From Cupriavidus alkaliphilus (GTDB taxonomy: Bacteria > Pseudomonadota > Gammaproteobacteria > Burkholderiales > Burkholderiaceae), in contig NZ_FMAD01000006.1 of assembly GCF_900094595.1 (NCBI RefSeq), positions 1-64,000 on the forward strand: a stretch of 64,000 bases of DNA, written 5' to 3'. The position numbers and the translations under genes are program-made. The notes under the pieces are model-generated. The model searched no databases. It saw only the letters and a program-made list of their open reading frames with translations, and had not been told where the DNA came from. Every line of letters begins with the position of its first letter. Positions within the stretch are counted from its first letter, which is position 1. Shown piece by piece: positions 63,157 to 64,000 of the stretch.

Positions 63157-63185
63157 AGTTTATCTACGCGAAGATAGACGCTCAA
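63157..63185 (-). promoter_or_regulatory. autoregulated promoter of tetR copy B
   Basis: Minus strand: TTGAGC (63180-63185), exactly 17 bp, TAAACT (63157-63162). The spacer holds operator TCTATCTTCGCGTAGATA (63161-63178). The -10 ends only 7 bases before the ATG at 63150, so a start about 7 bases downstream gives a transcript with essentially no leader. Confidence 0.78.
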
Positions 63186-63192
63186 GTTGAAA

Positions 63193-63229
63193 TGCCCCGG
63201 GGCTGGGGTAATTCCCTAGCCTCGGGGCA
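63193..63229 (-). terminator. hairpin between miniprotein B and the tetR B promoter
   Basis: TGCCCCGGGGCTGGGG (63193-63208) and CCCTAGCCTCGGGGCA (63214-63229) form a 16-bp stem with two mismatches and a 5-base loop, 19 bases past the miniprotein stop. The T-tract after it is weak. It most likely ends or attenuates the repeat-miniprotein transcript just before the tetR promoter. Copy A lacks it. Confidence 0.65.
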
Positions 63230-63247
63230 CTGTGCACTACATGGGCG

Positions 63248-63349
63248 TTAGCCAGGCAGGACCTGCGCGGCGAAGGTAATCATCGAGCCACTCGTCACGC
63301 AAAGTACCAGCCATCCGCCAACTAACAGGATGCTGTCACGCAAACTCAT
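63248..63349 (-). CDS. 33-residue membrane miniprotein, module copy B
   Basis: ATG preceded by GGAG. The product begins MSLRDSILLVGGWLVLCVTS and ends GSMITFAAQVLPG, one membrane span after a short polar start. It is the same length as the copy A miniprotein and shares about half its residues. It lies 72 bases after the repeat-protein stop, behind a hairpin. Function unknown. Confidence 0.8.
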   Translation of the reverse strand: MSLRDSILLVGGWLVLCVTSGSMITFAAQVLPG

Positions 63350-63366
63350 GATGGACTCCATCGGAC

Positions 63367-63383
63367 GGCGGCCACGGGCCGCC
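63367..63383 (-). repeat. hairpin between repeat-protein gene and miniprotein gene, copy B
   Basis: GGCGGCC (63367-63373) and GGCCGCC (63377-63383) form a 7-bp perfect stem with a 3-base loop, 17 bases before the miniprotein start. It is the positional equivalent of the copy A stem, with the pairing kept although the sequence differs. Confidence 0.65.
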
Positions 63384-63421
63384 ATCGTAAGTTGTGGGCC
63401 GCCGGCCGGTGCCGGCAGCAA

Positions 63422-63808
63422 TCAGGCCAGGGCGCCGTCGGTATAGGGGTCAGCCTTGCCGACGCGCGCACCGTCCGTGTACGGGTCGAAGCTGCGGGCC
63501 GGCTCGGACGAGACGCCGGTGCGGTCCAGGCCCGCCACGGTGCGGAAGCCATCGGTGTACGGGTCGGTCTTGCCGACGCGTGCGCCTTCGGTGAACGGAT
63601 CGAACTTGCCGCTGCGCGCGCCTTCCGTGAACGGGTCGAACTTGCCGGTGCGGGCACCGTCGGTAAAGGCATCGGCGTTGCCGACGCGGTAGCTGTAGCC
63701 GTACTTGTCGCCGGCGTTGTCCTGCACGCTGGCGGCCTGCGCCACACCGCCGACGAGCGCGGCGGCAAGGGTGGCGGCGGTAATCAGGGTCTTGGCGGTC
63801 TTGGTCAT
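63422..63808 (-). CDS. exported DPYTDGAR-repeat protein, copy B
   Basis: 128 residues with the same signal peptide as copy A and AGGAG before the ATG. Six octapeptides follow: DAFTDGAR, two DPFTEGAR, DPYTDGFR, DPYTDGAR and a final DPYTDGAL. It carries one TVAGLDRTGVSSEPARSF linker. The first 80 residues differ from copy A at only three positions. The mature protein has no Cys or Trp. It should be periplasmic or secreted; no lipobox or sortase-type anchor is seen. Function unknown. Confidence 0.85.
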   Translation of the reverse strand: MTKTAKTLITAATLAAALVGGVAQAASVQDNAGDKYGYSYRVGNADAFTDGARTGKFDPFTEGARSGKFDPFTEGARVGKTDPYTDGFRTVAGLDRTGVSSEPARSFDPYTDGARVGKADPYTDGALA

Positions 63809-63889
63809 GATGGGCTCCTGGGTGCGATGGTTCGGGATCGCGTCAAATTCGATGTCGGTGGCTATTCGGCGGGTCGCTTTTCAGTCTCG

Positions 63890-63907
63890 CATCTACTAGT
63901 AGATAGA
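63890..63907 (-). promoter_or_regulatory. TetR-type 18-bp operator B1
   Basis: Minus strand: TCTATCTACTAGTAGATG, containing the 14-bp perfect palindrome ATCTACTAGTAGAT. It lies 82-99 bases upstream of repeat gene B, at the same place as A1 in the other copy. A TTCAGG with 17-bp spacing to TAGTAG nearby could be a weak promoter. Confidence 0.78.
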
Positions 63908-64000
63908 TTGCCGGGCCTGAAAAAATGACCGCTCAGGTCATGCAATGGAATCGCCACATTTCCGTGCCTTCTTGCTTTCGTTGGCAGTGCAGCGGTGCCA

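Noticed and set aside
61567-63808. Regularly spaced repeats resembling a CRISPR array
   Set aside because: The periodicity is coding: it stays in frame, encodes DPYTDGAR octapeptides after a signal peptide, and spacers are conserved rather than unique.

Overview
The window is GC-rich, gammas-free betaproteobacterial-type chromosome, most likely Burkholderiaceae and probably Cupriavidus. This is inferred from the very high third-position GC, a Bug/TctC-type solute receptor, a cyanide-insensitive-type bd oxidase with a DUF2474 peptide, and many small LysR/GntR/AraC-controlled catabolic clusters. Nothing suggests phage, IS elements, CRISPR, rRNA or tRNA.

Layout. 0-1 kb: end of glutathione-dependent formaldehyde dehydrogenase and S-formylglutathione hydrolase. 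1-8.5 kb: a valine/isobutyryl-CoA catabolic operon (acyl-CoA dehydrogenase, mmsA, mmsB, enoyl-CoA hydratase, 3-hydroxyisobutyryl-CoA hydrolase) with a divergent AraC regulator and a trailing Crp/Fnr regulator. 8.5-13.3 kb: AlaC-like aminotransferase, a small lipoprotein, a YqjH/YqjI-like ferric-reductase and PadR metal-regulator pair with a palindromic operator, and an orphan outer-membrane barrel. 13.3-16.2 kb: an operon of a small membrane protein, an alpha/beta hydrolase and a cytochrome P450. 16.7-29.8 kb: an ABC-transporter-dependent (group 2/3 type) capsule locus on the minus strand. kpsM-T-E-D come first, then three AT-rich strain-specific genes, then kdsA-kpsF-kpsC-kpsS; a 1-kb leader precedes kpsM. 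30.8-41.7 kb: MBL hydrolase, a sugar-acid or hydroxyacid catabolic cluster (FAD dehydrogenase, HpaI-type aldolase, aldehyde dehydrogenase, UxaA-type dehydratase, Bug receptor, LysR), a short-chain dehydrogenase, a GST-kappa-like isomerase and a TSUP permease. 42.1-44.8 kb: cioAB plus DUF2474. 44.8-52.4 kb: hydratase, two MFS transporters, amidase, class V aminotransferase and a GntR regulator sharing TTGNATNCAA operators. 52.5-60.8 kb: a phosphatase-superfamily/LamG lipoprotein, a 77-aa lipoprotein, a Tat-exported phospholipase C, LysR, and a HAD / M14 peptidase / hydrolase trio.

60.8-64.0 kb holds what I consider the most unusual system: two tandem copies of a three-gene module on the minus strand. 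Each copy has an exported repeat protein built from DPYTDGAR-type octapeptides, a 33-residue single-span membrane miniprotein, and a TetR repressor. The two repressors share almost the same DNA-binding domain. Four copies of one 18-bp operator (TCTAYCTA...TAGAT) sit in or by the promoters, in two cases exactly inside a 17-bp -35/-10 spacer. Function is unknown; the arrangement looks like a self-repressed, inducible envelope response unit.
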